This document shows, piece after piece, positions 55,507-64,000 of a stretch of 64,000 nt of DNA. Under the pieces are notes generated by a model. The model saw nothing but the letters and a program-made list of their open reading frames with translations, was not told where the DNA came from and ran no database searches. The stretch lies in the NCBI GenBank assembly GCA_027475525.1, contig JAMWFC010000073.1, positions 1,335,413 to 1,399,412 on the forward strand, read 5' to 3'. How positions within the stretch are numbered: position 1 is the stretch's first letter; the number at the start of each line of letters is the position of its first letter. The DNA comes from Macrolepiota albuminosa (Eukaryota > Basidiomycota > Agaricomycetes > Agaricales > Agaricaceae). Made by a program: the position numbers and the translations under genes.

Positions 55507-55682
55507 TGTAACGGAGTCATCCGTCTTACCATCAGCGTCAACGACGCTATAATCCTTTAGTAGAGTATTACGTAAGATAACATCTTGTTTTCGCACTAAG
55601 TACTAGTCAAATCCGATATTGCGGTCTGATTTAGCACTGTGTGAAATACACAGATAGTTCTAGCTAGTAACCGCAGGTTACA
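55507..55682 (+). repeat. 3' LTR of the young gypsy element
   Basis: 176 bp, identical by eye to the 5' LTR at 44234-44409, followed by GGACG, the same five bases that precede the 5' LTR. Confidence 0.95.
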
Positions 55683-55687
55683 GGACG

Positions 55688-56379
55688 CCCACCTACGTTT
55701 CCGCAGGTTCCCGTATGAATTTTTTGAGGTGGAAGGGGGGTGGCATACCTCCCAAAAGAGTTTTCGTGGCCTGAAAGGGGCGTTGGCATCAGCAGCCATC
55801 AGCTGGCCATCAGCTGGCATCCGTCGTGACCCGCTGGCATCCGTCGGCATCCGCCGGATATCCGCTGGTATCCGTCGGCAACCCCCGGCATTGTCCGGCA
55901 TTGTCCAGCATCAGGGCGGGAGAGAAGGAAACGGGGTGCGTGGGTGTCCGCCGCATGGGGTGGCGTCTCGGAGAGCGTGGGGGGTGGCAGAAGAGGGATG
56001 GGGGTGGGGAGAAAGAGGGGGAAGGGGGAAGGGGAGGAGCGTTCTCGGAGAGCGTGGGGGGTGGCAGAAGAGGGATGGGGGTGGGGAGAAAGAGGGGGAA
56101 GGGGGAAGGGGAGGAGCGTGGGTGTCTGCTGGTATGCCAGCGGACGTAGCAGATGTCGGACATCAGGTCAGGGGAGGAGGGAATCGGGGTGCATGTGGTG
56201 GACGGGGGTGGCGTGTGAGGTAGTGTGGGGAGTGGAGAGGATGGCACTGGGGAGAAAGAGGGGGAAGGGCGGAAGAGGGTGCGTGAGTGTCCGCTGTCCG
56301 CTGGCATGCCAGCGGACGGTAGCAGACGGTAGCTGACGTCGGCATGTGAGCCAGCTGACATCAGCGGTGCAACCAGTCC
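55688..56379. repeat. GC-rich minisatellite-like flank
   Basis: Imperfect units of the form GGCATCCGCTGG/GGCATCCGTCGG recur at 55790-55915, and TGCCAGCGGAC-like motifs at 56120-56150 and 56280-56345. A G-rich, purine-biased block (55980-56280) lies between. Open frames here arise from the strand bias and show no protein family. Confidence 0.55.
55966..56119. repeat. Exact 77-bp tandem duplication (7 of 10)
   Basis: Units 55966-56042 and 56043-56119 are identical, in G-rich sequence. Confidence 0.95.
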
Positions 56380-57880
56380 CAGTGGTTCAGTGGAATATTT
56401 ATTTATTGATATTTAATATTGTGTACAGTGGTGGGTTCTACTCCTACTTCAACTTAACAGGGACTAATGCTGTGTTTTTATATGGGTGCATTTTTGCTCT
56501 ACATATACATTGTACTGACCTGGAGTATGCGCCTGTGGTAGTGGATCTGACCAAAACTCTAGGAATTACTGAAGCGAGATAGGATGGAGGAGTTGACACA
56601 TGAGATCATTCCAGCGCTCATGACAAGTGACGATACACCAGGGCTGACTACTTTTTTTACAAAGATCAGCACAGAGGTAGTCAGCCACAGTGCATCATCA
56701 ACTTGTCATGAGCACTGGAATGAACACATGCGCGAACTCGTCCATCTTATGCCGCTGCAGAAATCTTTGGAGTTTTCAACGGATCAAATTCATGATGCTA
56801 GCGGACGTCAGCGGCCTGCTGCTATTATATAATGTGAACTAGTGGGAGTCGAACCCACTTCTTGTGCACAATATGAAATATCAATTGATGAATATTCCAT
56901 TGTACCACAGGCGCTTGCTACAAGTCAGGACGGTGTTCATGTAGTGCACAAACGGACCCATACAGAATTTGAACGGATAGAGATTTTACTGCAACTGGTG
57001 CATCTGTATTGAATTGACAATATTAGACTGATATTTATTTACACCATAGAAGTATACAGGAAAGAGGAAAAGTACAGCGGTGGGTTCTACTCCCTCTACT
57101 CCACCTTAATGGGGTCTAATAGTGACAATGGAATATTGAGGGGCGGGTTGGACTCCTGCTAGTGACAAATATTTTAATAGGGCCTGTAAGCCCTAATAAA
57201 ATATCCGTTCATCACTCGCTAGCATCATCAAGTTGATCCGTTAAAAACGCTAGAAATTACTGAAGCGGGTATGGGTTGGACGAAGTTGCGCATAGTCACG
57301 AGATCTGGAATGACCACACGCGCAAAGACGATCAACCCATGCCACTGCAGAAATCTCTGGAGTTTTAAACGGATCACATTAATGATGCTAGCGGACATCA
57401 GCAGCCTGCTGCTCTAATATGCACTAGCAGGAGTCGAACCCACCTCTTGTGCACAATATGAAATATCAATTTATCAATATTCCATTGTACCACAGGCGCT
57501 TACTTAGAAGGGGGTCAAACCTGCCTGTCAGTGGCCTATGGTAGTTGATCTGACCCACTCAATTTTCAGTATTGTGTGGAGTGGCAGGTTCGACTCCCCT
57601 AGTCCAGACTTCCCTAGTCCACCATAATGACGTATAATGGTGTCTTTTTATACTGCTGCATTTCTGCACTAGATGTAAACTGTACTAATTTTTGGTAAGG
57701 ACCTGTGGTCAAATGGAATATTGATACATTGATATTTCATATTGTGCACAAGAGCCGGGTTCGAATCCCACTCGTGCACATTATTAGACATGACATAACT
57801 TTGTTTTACTAATTGTTATTTACGTCTATATTCTTTCTACTGCCCAATTCGAGGGTTCGAGTCCCCCTTGTGTAATCGTT
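56380..57880. repeat. Cluster of tRNA-derived repeats in both orientations
   Basis: At least six units carry a T-arm/B-box core such as GGGTTCGACTCCC and an A-box-like CCTGTGGTACAATGG: 56381-56455 (+), 56838-56918 (-), 57122-57168 (+, partial), 57422-57500 (-), 57533-57610 (+) and 57701-57780 (+), with a lone GAGGGTTCGAGTCCCCC at about 57851. Between the arms is an unusual AT-rich segment (ATTGATATTTCATATTGTGC) longer than an anticodon arm. A block of about 260 bp around one unit (56565-56918) is repeated with changes at 57240-57500. They are not functional tRNAs in any obvious way; a SINE-like family or decayed tRNA array fits. Confidence 0.6.
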
Positions 57881-58217
57881 GAAGAGTGTGTTGTTTTTTG
57901 CGTTCATGAGAGTGGCATAACGGAACAAAACAATGGGACGGTTAATCTTAGTGGACCTGAGTCCTGTCCAAACTAATTGAAATGTCTGTAGTAAAGTGCT
58001 GTAGCCTAGTACACAATACTAGAGTGATATTTATGTATAATCCACAGAATGTCCTGTGGTCTAGCAGAATATTGTCAGTTTATGTTCCTTCTAGTGCACA
58101 ACTGGAGGTAACGGATCAAACGGATTTATAATGGATTCGTCAGCGGCACAACGGGACGGTTAATCTTGACGAAAAATAACCAATGGAAAAGCCAAGAATT
58201 ATAGTAACTAAGGATTA
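57881..58217. other. Non-coding stretch
   Basis: A motif CGGGACGGTTAATCTT near 58150 resembles GGGACGGTTAATCTTA near 57936, suggesting decayed repeat DNA. No gene is supported. Confidence 0.35.
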
Positions 58218-58219
58218 AA

Positions 58220-60476
58220 TTACTCGTCCGATGTGTATTCCTCCTCTTCATTAGATTCATGTAATGTGTCTGAATAGAACAAATCCTCATGAAGCAGGTA
58301 GTCTGCTGTCAAAAATGCAAAGTCGTCCGGTGTATATGGCCCTTGAGGTCTGGGAAGTGTGATGTCTTCATACTTTGCTATCAGGCCTGACGATGAAGAT
58401 GGTGAGGGTGACTCTGACATATCAACAGACACATCATCAGTACGACCAGCTTGATTGAAAGGGCCAATGGGCCTACATTGACCATGTTTTGCTCTAGCGT
58501 GAAATTCTTGTTCTGTTGAAATAAATTAACTATGATTACCAGTGCCAAATTATACTCACGTTGTTGATACAATTCGTTAATTCTTCTCTGATCCTCACGT
58601 CGAGTCATACGTGACTCATATTCCTCCCACTCCCGGACATTGTTACCAGTAGGTAGGGTTGGAGAAGGAGATTGTTGGAAGGGATACGTGACTCATATTC
58701 CTCCCACTCCCGGACATTGTTACCAGTAGGTAGGGTTGGAGAAGGAGATTGTTGGAAGGGGAAGACGGGATTTGAAGAGCCGTTACATCAAAAAGCGGTG
58801 GAAGATTTTCTTCGTCATTGGCTGCCATGCCTCCATCCGTCTCTTCTGCCGTCACAAGAAATAGCGGCGGAAGGTTTTCTTCGTCCTCGGTCGCCATACG
58901 TCTGCCGCTCCGGACTTCTGTTTGTCCGCCGTCACCGGCAGCCATGGTCTCCACGTCCATCTCCTCTTCCGCAGGAATGAACAAAGGGGGAAAATCATTG
59001 TCTTCGGTCTCCTCTTCCGCAGGAATGAACAAAGGAGGCAAAGAATCCTCTTCCATCTCCTCTTGCGCAGGAATGAACAAAGGCGGCAAAGATTCGTCTT
59101 CCGTCTCCTCTTCCGCAGGAATGAACAAAGGTGGCAAAGATTCGTCTTCCGTCTCCTCTTCTGCAGGAATGAACAAAGGAGGGATACCCTCTAAGTCAGG
59201 GTCACTAATGGATGGATTAGGGATATCCACCTGGTCGTCGTCAGTTTCCCCCAGCTCCCTGAATGTCCCACGGACATGAGCTGCTGGGGCGGAAGGAAGT
59301 TGGGATGCCGGTTGAACCACAACGCGAGAGTTTTCCATTGTAGGGCCATACACCAGTCCAGGTTTACTCTGACTGTAGAGGTGGTGGAATGGATGTTGTG
59401 CGTTCGAGGGTTCGATATGTGTCAAGGATGGCCATTGGGGAGAGTCGACATCAGGGAGAGTGGTAGGATGGGCCATGGAGAGGCAGTCTTGAGGATCAGG
59501 CTGCTCACCATCAATACTGTTGGTATGGGACTCGATGCCTGTCAATTGGCCCGTCCGAGCAGGATCCACGGACCTGGCAACGGAACTGACAACGGAAGCA
59601 GCAACGGACTTGCTGCCAGCAAACAGGCGGATCATATCGTTGGCCGTTGGCACATGTTCCGTCCTATCCAGCAACCGCCACTTGTCTAGGGCTAGAAGCG
59701 TCCGCTGGTGGCCCCTGGTGGATCCGCTACCTGCAAACACACGGAGCAAATCGTCTGGTGCTGGGACGGACACCAATCCATCGGATGGCAATGTCATGGG
59801 CGGCCGGCGGTTGCATGCCAAGAAGCTTTCAAGAGAGTGGAAGCCTTGCTGATGTACGAGAAGGCAATGCTCCAGCATTTCATTGCTTAAGACCTGAACA
59901 TCCTCTCGGCCAATGTGGTTCCACCAATCACAGCCATACAGATTTCTAATAAGACCTTGACGGCCATCAACAAACTCCAGGATCTCTGTGGGCAAAGTTT
60001 GCTGATTTTGGAGAGGGAAAAATCGGCTCATGCTTTTGATAATGTCTGGGACATTGCAGACCACATTATTCAGTGATGCAGCCCCCAGATATGACAATAC
60101 AAAGTTCTATGGCACACAGTCAGATCCTAATATATTTACACATTTTGAAGTCATCTTACCAACTCCTTGTCTAGATGCTGGATAATCCATGCCTCTTCCG
60201 CTTCAAGACTTGGCGCAAGATTGCCAAATATGGAAAGTGCTGCAATGAGGCGTGACTCGATGTAGTCAACAACCTCTTGCAAATTTTCTAGTACAGTAGC
60301 TTGGGACATGACATTGTGTGGTACAGAGGTAGACGCCATTGCACTCTTGCTTGTAGAAGGTTTTCTAGTACAGTAGCTTGGGACATGACATTGTGTGGTA
60401 CAGAGGTAGACGCCATTGCACTCTTGCTTGTAGAAGGGATACTGCTATGTATCAGATTTTTGTGCCTTGTAAACAA
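58220..60476 (-). CDS. Hypothetical protein with acidic PPLFIPAEEE repeats
   Basis: I do not recognise the family. Once the 77-bp duplication at 60284 is collapsed, exon 1 reads from MFTRHKNLIHSS (60476), or from MASTSVPHNV, to a GT donor at 60159. After a 53-nt intron the frame continues at 60106 (NFVLSYLGAASLNNVVCNVP) for about 450 codons. A helical N-terminal domain (WWNHIGREDVQVLSNEMLEH) is followed by a Ser/Pro region and five tandem 16-residue units like SLPPLFIPAEEETEDE (58960-59200). The 3' part needs an intron around the duplication at 58607; the last intron (58559-58513) leads to an acidic end ...EEEEYTSDE with stop at 58220. It shares strand with the KDZ gene and may travel with it, or be a host gene. 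Confidence 0.6.
58607..58760. repeat. Exact 77-bp tandem duplication (8 of 10)
   Basis: Units 58607-58683 and 58684-58760 are identical, in the 3' part of the hypothetical gene. Confidence 0.95.
60284..60437. repeat. Exact 77-bp tandem duplication (9 of 10)
   Basis: Units 60284-60360 and 60361-60437 are identical. Collapsing one unit fuses two overlapping frames that both contain MASTSVPHNVMSQATVLENL into one continuous exon. Confidence 0.95.
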
Positions 60477-60588
60477 AAGTGATTTTCAACAATTCCATTG
60501 CACGTGACTGTCACAAATCCGTTCCGATCATCCGCTGATGGCAGCAAGCTGCATCCGTCACATCAATCCGTCTCTGCATCCACCATTT

Positions 60589-63500
60589 TCACAGCAGATC
60601 TCTTGCAGTTTGGGGGGGAATAAAATCAGGAAGCACCCGCCTAAATTTATTAATTGCCATCGAGGCCAATTCTTGCCACATGGCCACCTTTTTGTGGGCA
60701 TATGACTGGAGACCTCTTTTCTTCACTGACATACCACGCTTCGACCAAATATCTGCCTGGTTGAAGAAATACCGAACTGTCCACTCCATTTCACTCGTGA
60801 CAAGCTGACATTCCTCTGTCCATCTGCTGCGTTGTGCTCTAGCACGTAGATAATGAACACGATTAACTGAAGAGATATGTTCACGAACGGATGTAATGAT
60901 AACGGAAATGTTAACAAGAGGACTCACATTCAGAAATAGTTGCAGATTCATTTTCTGCATCAGAATTAGAGTGCCATATCCAAGATACCTTGATCCTTGA
61001 TGAACCAGGAATGTTGGGATCTCGTATAGCTGTGCTTGCATTCAAATCCGCTTTCTGTAGAACTGGATACTTTCTCTGAATGCTGGGGTCCGATCCCAGT
61101 CGCAGCAGAGCACTGCGGCATCGTGCATAGGCACGAGCCTTCACCAGGATTGAGGCCTGGATTCTTTGAAGAGATGCGCGAGCTCGAGTTTTCACATTCT
61201 TGCTTGGGGCAACCCGGACGACGTGAGAATATAGGAATGATTTCTCTGCAATGAATTCCCGAAGGGCTTGCAGGAGCCTTTCAATTTGAATCAAGCGCAG
61301 ATTGCGCTCTATCATTGTTAATGGTGAGACATTACCCATGATCATAGATGGGAAGGAGATTTCAAAATCTTCTGGAACAACTACATCCGTTGGTTCAAGG
61401 TTATCCGCCGGCGGTACCAGCGGATCCGCTGGTTGTCCATCTTCCGCCATTTCATTGTCGTCAAAGGCTCCGGGAACTTCATCCGGTTCCAGGGGGGCAG
61501 TCCACCTTCCACCAGCAATGAACCCGCTCCTGTCCTGAGAAGCAGCAAGGACATTGAGTCGAACCCTTAATATTTCTCTTTCCGCCTCAACCTTTTGCCG
61601 ATCATCATTGCTTGCATGCCGATTCAAATGGCGAACCTGGTCCTGAATTGCAATTCTGAGCTTCCAATTAGTGAAATAGTTTGGGCCATCAGCAATACAC
61701 CTTACTGCTGCTCCTCAATGTCAAGGGCAAGTTGAATCCAGAAGGAATGAATATCCGTCGCTGCAACATCCGTTGAGTGGTTTCCACTGTCTGCTGCCAT
61801 TCGGTCTTCACTTGCACTATTGAAGGTCATTGTACGAGCTTTCAGAATATCCATTGCTTTACGGTTTCCCTCCTCTCTGAGCCTTTCTGCCTTAGCTATT
61901 CCGGCTTCCCAGCTTGTTAGTAAATCCGTTGATATTCCGACGGATCGCTCGGTGAAATATTGAACGGCTGCATCTCTCATCTCAACAGCAGTCCTGTACT
62001 TTTGACATAGGAATGGAACCATGTCAAGCAGCTTCTTCCAGTTTGAGTCACACATGTGATCATCAAGGATTTCTGCCCGATGTGCCAAGGTAGCCGTACG
62101 GGCCATCTGTGAGACTTCATTTAGTGTAGACCAGAGACTTTCAATTATCTCCCCAGCCAAATGACCGGCCCCGGGAATGAAGGACGGGGCAAAGCGGAAA
62201 AAACAATCCTCCTTATGCCCATGGACATGAAGAAGTCCTATTGCAAAGTCCACGAGTAGATTATCTGGCAGGACTTCTCCGGCCTCGGCAAGCCGTTCAG
62301 AAAATTTGACACACCACTGGCATGCTATGTCATATACCAGTAGGAGACGCTGAATCCCATCCATGTTGGTCGTCTTAACTGCCCATGTGATGGAAAAGTC
62401 TGTGTAAACCTGGCCTTCACCACGGGTCAAGTTTGTTACACTATTAGGAGCAAAGCAGCCGTGCCGTGTACATGCCGTTGCAACAATACCAGTAATGTCG
62501 CATGACTTGTTCATCATCAGGGCCTTTTCAATAGCTTTGAATGTGTTTTCACAGGCGGCTCCCTGGACAGCCGGTCGCATGACTTGTTCATCATCAGGGC
62601 CTTTTCAATAGCTTTGAATGTGTTTTCACAGGCGGCTCCCTGGACAGCCGAGGTCCAGCGGACGGCTGACGGACAGGATTGAATTGATGAGTGGACGGCG
62701 GACAGGTAGAGTTAAAGAATGTCACTCACCGTTGGCTGTTCCTTTGCGCGCTTGAGATAGTGGGTGAGCTCATCCCTCCTGGCCATCATACCACCGCCTT
62801 CTGAATGCCATACATCATGAGCAGGATTAGAATGTCGGACGTGATCCGCCTTGAAGTTGCCGTCCATCATTAAAGAACGATTGAACTTCCACCGGACGGG
62901 ATCTTCTTCCCAGTTGGATGGAAGATTGACTCCTGGTTGGGGACAAGTTGGACAGAATATTGCAAGTTCACCACGGTCCGGCGCCATGGGATGCCTCGAT
63001 TCATCATGGCCGAAGCCTGCCCACTTCAACTTCTTCAGCCACCGCCATGAACGAGAAAGTCGTCGTAGCTCGCGGTAAAGGTTATCCACCTCACCAGAAG
63101 ATGCAATCGGGGAAGTTATTCTTGCAATTTTCTGCCAGTACTGGTAGGCGGATGCTTTGCACTCTAGATTTGTCAGACGGAAGTCGTCCAGCACAGCCGT
63201 TGTAAAATATGTTTGTGTCCGATCAAATGTACTGGGGACCAGCTGCGAGCGGATGGTATCCTCCACCAAGACATCCATCCCAGAACACTCACATGAAATG
63301 ACAGTGATGTAGTGTACTCCAGTTGTGTGAACAATCCGTTGTATTGGATTCCCAAAGCAATCATATCTGTCCATACGGAACCCGTTCGTGGCTGGCCGAT
63401 CTTCTGGAATATCTTCTATTGGCACATTATTCTCTGGGTCCTCTTGCTCTTCCTCTTCCATGATTTGATCAAGGCTGGCATCCTGAAGTCTGCTCAGGAA

Positions 63501-63962
63501 ATCTGAAGTCATGGATGGATGCGCTGCCGGATGTCCCGGATCGCTATCCGCTGATGGAAGTTCAACATCCAGTTGATATTCGAGTCGTAGAAACTCTTGC
63601 TCCTGAATGTCCTTTTTCCGCTCGTGGTCCTCAAGAGCCCTGACCCTGACCTTCCCTTGATGACAGTTTGCATGCAATGAATTGTGTTGGATATAGAAAT
63701 ACCCTCCAGTATCCGACATATTCATTGGTTGGAAATACCTACCATTCCATACTTCAGGTCGGTGAAACGGGTTGGAGTCGTGCGTGCGGCGGAAACATCC
63801 GCGACAGAATATTCTTGACCCAACGCAATCACGGCATCGCCATCGTGCGAGGTAATGGTCAGGACAAGCAAGGCAATCAGTAACGTCATCCATTGATTCA
63901 CGACCAAGCAATCCATTGAGCAACTGTGGAACATGGTTGATGAAGTCGTTAAGATAATCTGC
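60589..63962 (-). CDS. KDZ transposase with CxC2-type cysteine cluster (5' end outside window)
   Basis: Exons on the minus strand are 63962-62730 (acceptor at 63963; more exons lie beyond the window), 62639-61706, 61655-60928 and 60866-60589. Introns are 50 and 61 nt, plus one that spans a 77-bp artefact boundary. The first part has a zinc cluster (CLACPDHYLARWRCRDC, FCRGCFRRTH) of the CxC2 type found in KDZ transposases. The second holds the catalytic domain (CTRHGCFAPNSV, LLLVYDIACQW, HVHGHKEDCFFRFAPSFIPG, EIIESLWSTLNEVS). The end has NRVHYLRARAQRSRWTEECQ. KDZ enzymes mobilise large DNA transposons common in basidiomycetes. No internal stop remains after collapsing the duplication, so it may be functional. 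Terminal repeats were not found. Confidence 0.88.
62497..62650. repeat. Exact 77-bp tandem duplication (10 of 10)
   Basis: Units 62497-62573 and 62574-62650 are identical. Collapsing one restores a clean join in the KDZ gene, ...KEQPT | GAACENTFKAIEKAL, across a normal GTGAGT...CCAG intron. Confidence 0.95.
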
Positions 63963-64000
63963 CTGTGTCTATGTATGAACTTGAATAATTCGCTCTCAAT

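Larger units (their letters stand above)
44234..55682 (+). mobile_element. Complete young Ty3/gypsy chromodomain element with a third ORF
   Basis: The 11,449-bp element is bounded by two 176-bp LTRs that I read as identical and by GGACG target duplications at 44229-44233 and 55683-55687. It encodes gag-protease (44521-48021), an in-frame pol after a single UGA (to 51933) and an extra ORF (52161-55094). The domain order RT-RNase H-integrase-chromodomain places it in the chromodomain Ty3/gypsy group (Metaviridae). All frames are open and CpG-rich, in contrast to copies A and B. It is probably recently active or still competent. It sits 50 bp upstream of a tRNA-like unit. Confidence 0.95.

Noticed and set aside
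55729..56361. Open frames in the G-rich block at 55.7-56.4 kb
   Set aside because: They result from strand-biased simple sequence and read as Gly/Arg or Pro/Ser low complexity in several frames.
9644..62650. The 77-bp duplications as a biological repeat system or CRISPR-like array
   Set aside because: The units are unrelated to each other in sequence, occur strictly in pairs without spacers and disrupt genes; only the length is constant, which points to assembly.
58220..63962. A TET/JBP dioxygenase gene linked to the KDZ element
   Set aside because: Looked for because of the known association; no HxD-type dioxygenase motif is visible in the neighbouring gene.

Overview
The window is repeat-dominated chromosomal DNA from a filamentous fungus, almost certainly a basidiomycete and probably an Agaricomycete. 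The support is the short 47-89 nt introns, a KDZ transposase with a CxC2-type cysteine cluster, a fungal-type protein-kinase-like gene, a Tad1-like LINE, a Helitron-type Pif1 helicase remnant and chromodomain Ty3/gypsy elements. No species can be named from the sequence. I see one ordinary host gene (22.1-23.7 kb) and one hypothetical gene that may be host or transposon-borne (58.2-60.5 kb).

Layout. 1-2.8 kb: a broken Ty1/copia element whose 3' LTR was hit by a solo LTR. 2.8-10.8 kb: a dead LINE with a dead Tc1/mariner element in its ORF1. 11-12.6 kb: copia and gypsy scraps and an LTR-like block. 12.6-18.9 kb: gypsy copy B (minus strand), its gag hit by another solo LTR. 18.9-21.7 kb: a Tnp2-like transposase remnant and fold-back repeats. 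21.7-23.8 kb: a CpG-normal island holding the kinase-like gene. 23.9-27.3 kb: AT-rich repeats, a third solo LTR, LTR scraps and a Pif1 helicase remnant. 27.6-36.3 kb: a decayed second gypsy family. 36.3-43.5 kb: gypsy copy A, preceded by the tail of another copy. 44,234-55,682: a complete, young gypsy element. 55.7-58.2 kb: GC-rich minisatellite-like DNA and a cluster of tRNA-derived repeats. 58.2-64 kb: a hypothetical gene and a KDZ transposase gene, both on the minus strand; the latter runs off the right edge.

The most interesting object is the young gypsy element. Its 176-bp LTRs read as identical and it has a 5-bp target duplication (GGACG). Gag-protease and pol are in one frame, separated by a single UGA followed by CUAG, the classic leaky-stop context. 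The same UGA is kept in two decayed copies, and UGA-CUU is found in the second family. Downstream of pol lies a third, intact 977-codon ORF of unknown function with no signal peptide or membrane segment, preceded 33 nt upstream by a textbook polypyrimidine-AG splice acceptor. An older copy's tail at 36.35-36.51 kb passes from pol to LTR without this ORF. The element is also unusually rich in short perfect hairpins.

A warning for any user: ten tandem duplications of exactly 77 bp are scattered over the window. Their uniform length, and the fact that collapsing them restores reading frames or an intron-exon join at 60.3 and 62.5 kb, point to unmerged de Bruijn contig overlaps (k=77), not biology. 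Old repeats are strongly CpG-depleted, with many CGA-to-TGA nonsense changes, while the young element and the genes are CpG-normal.
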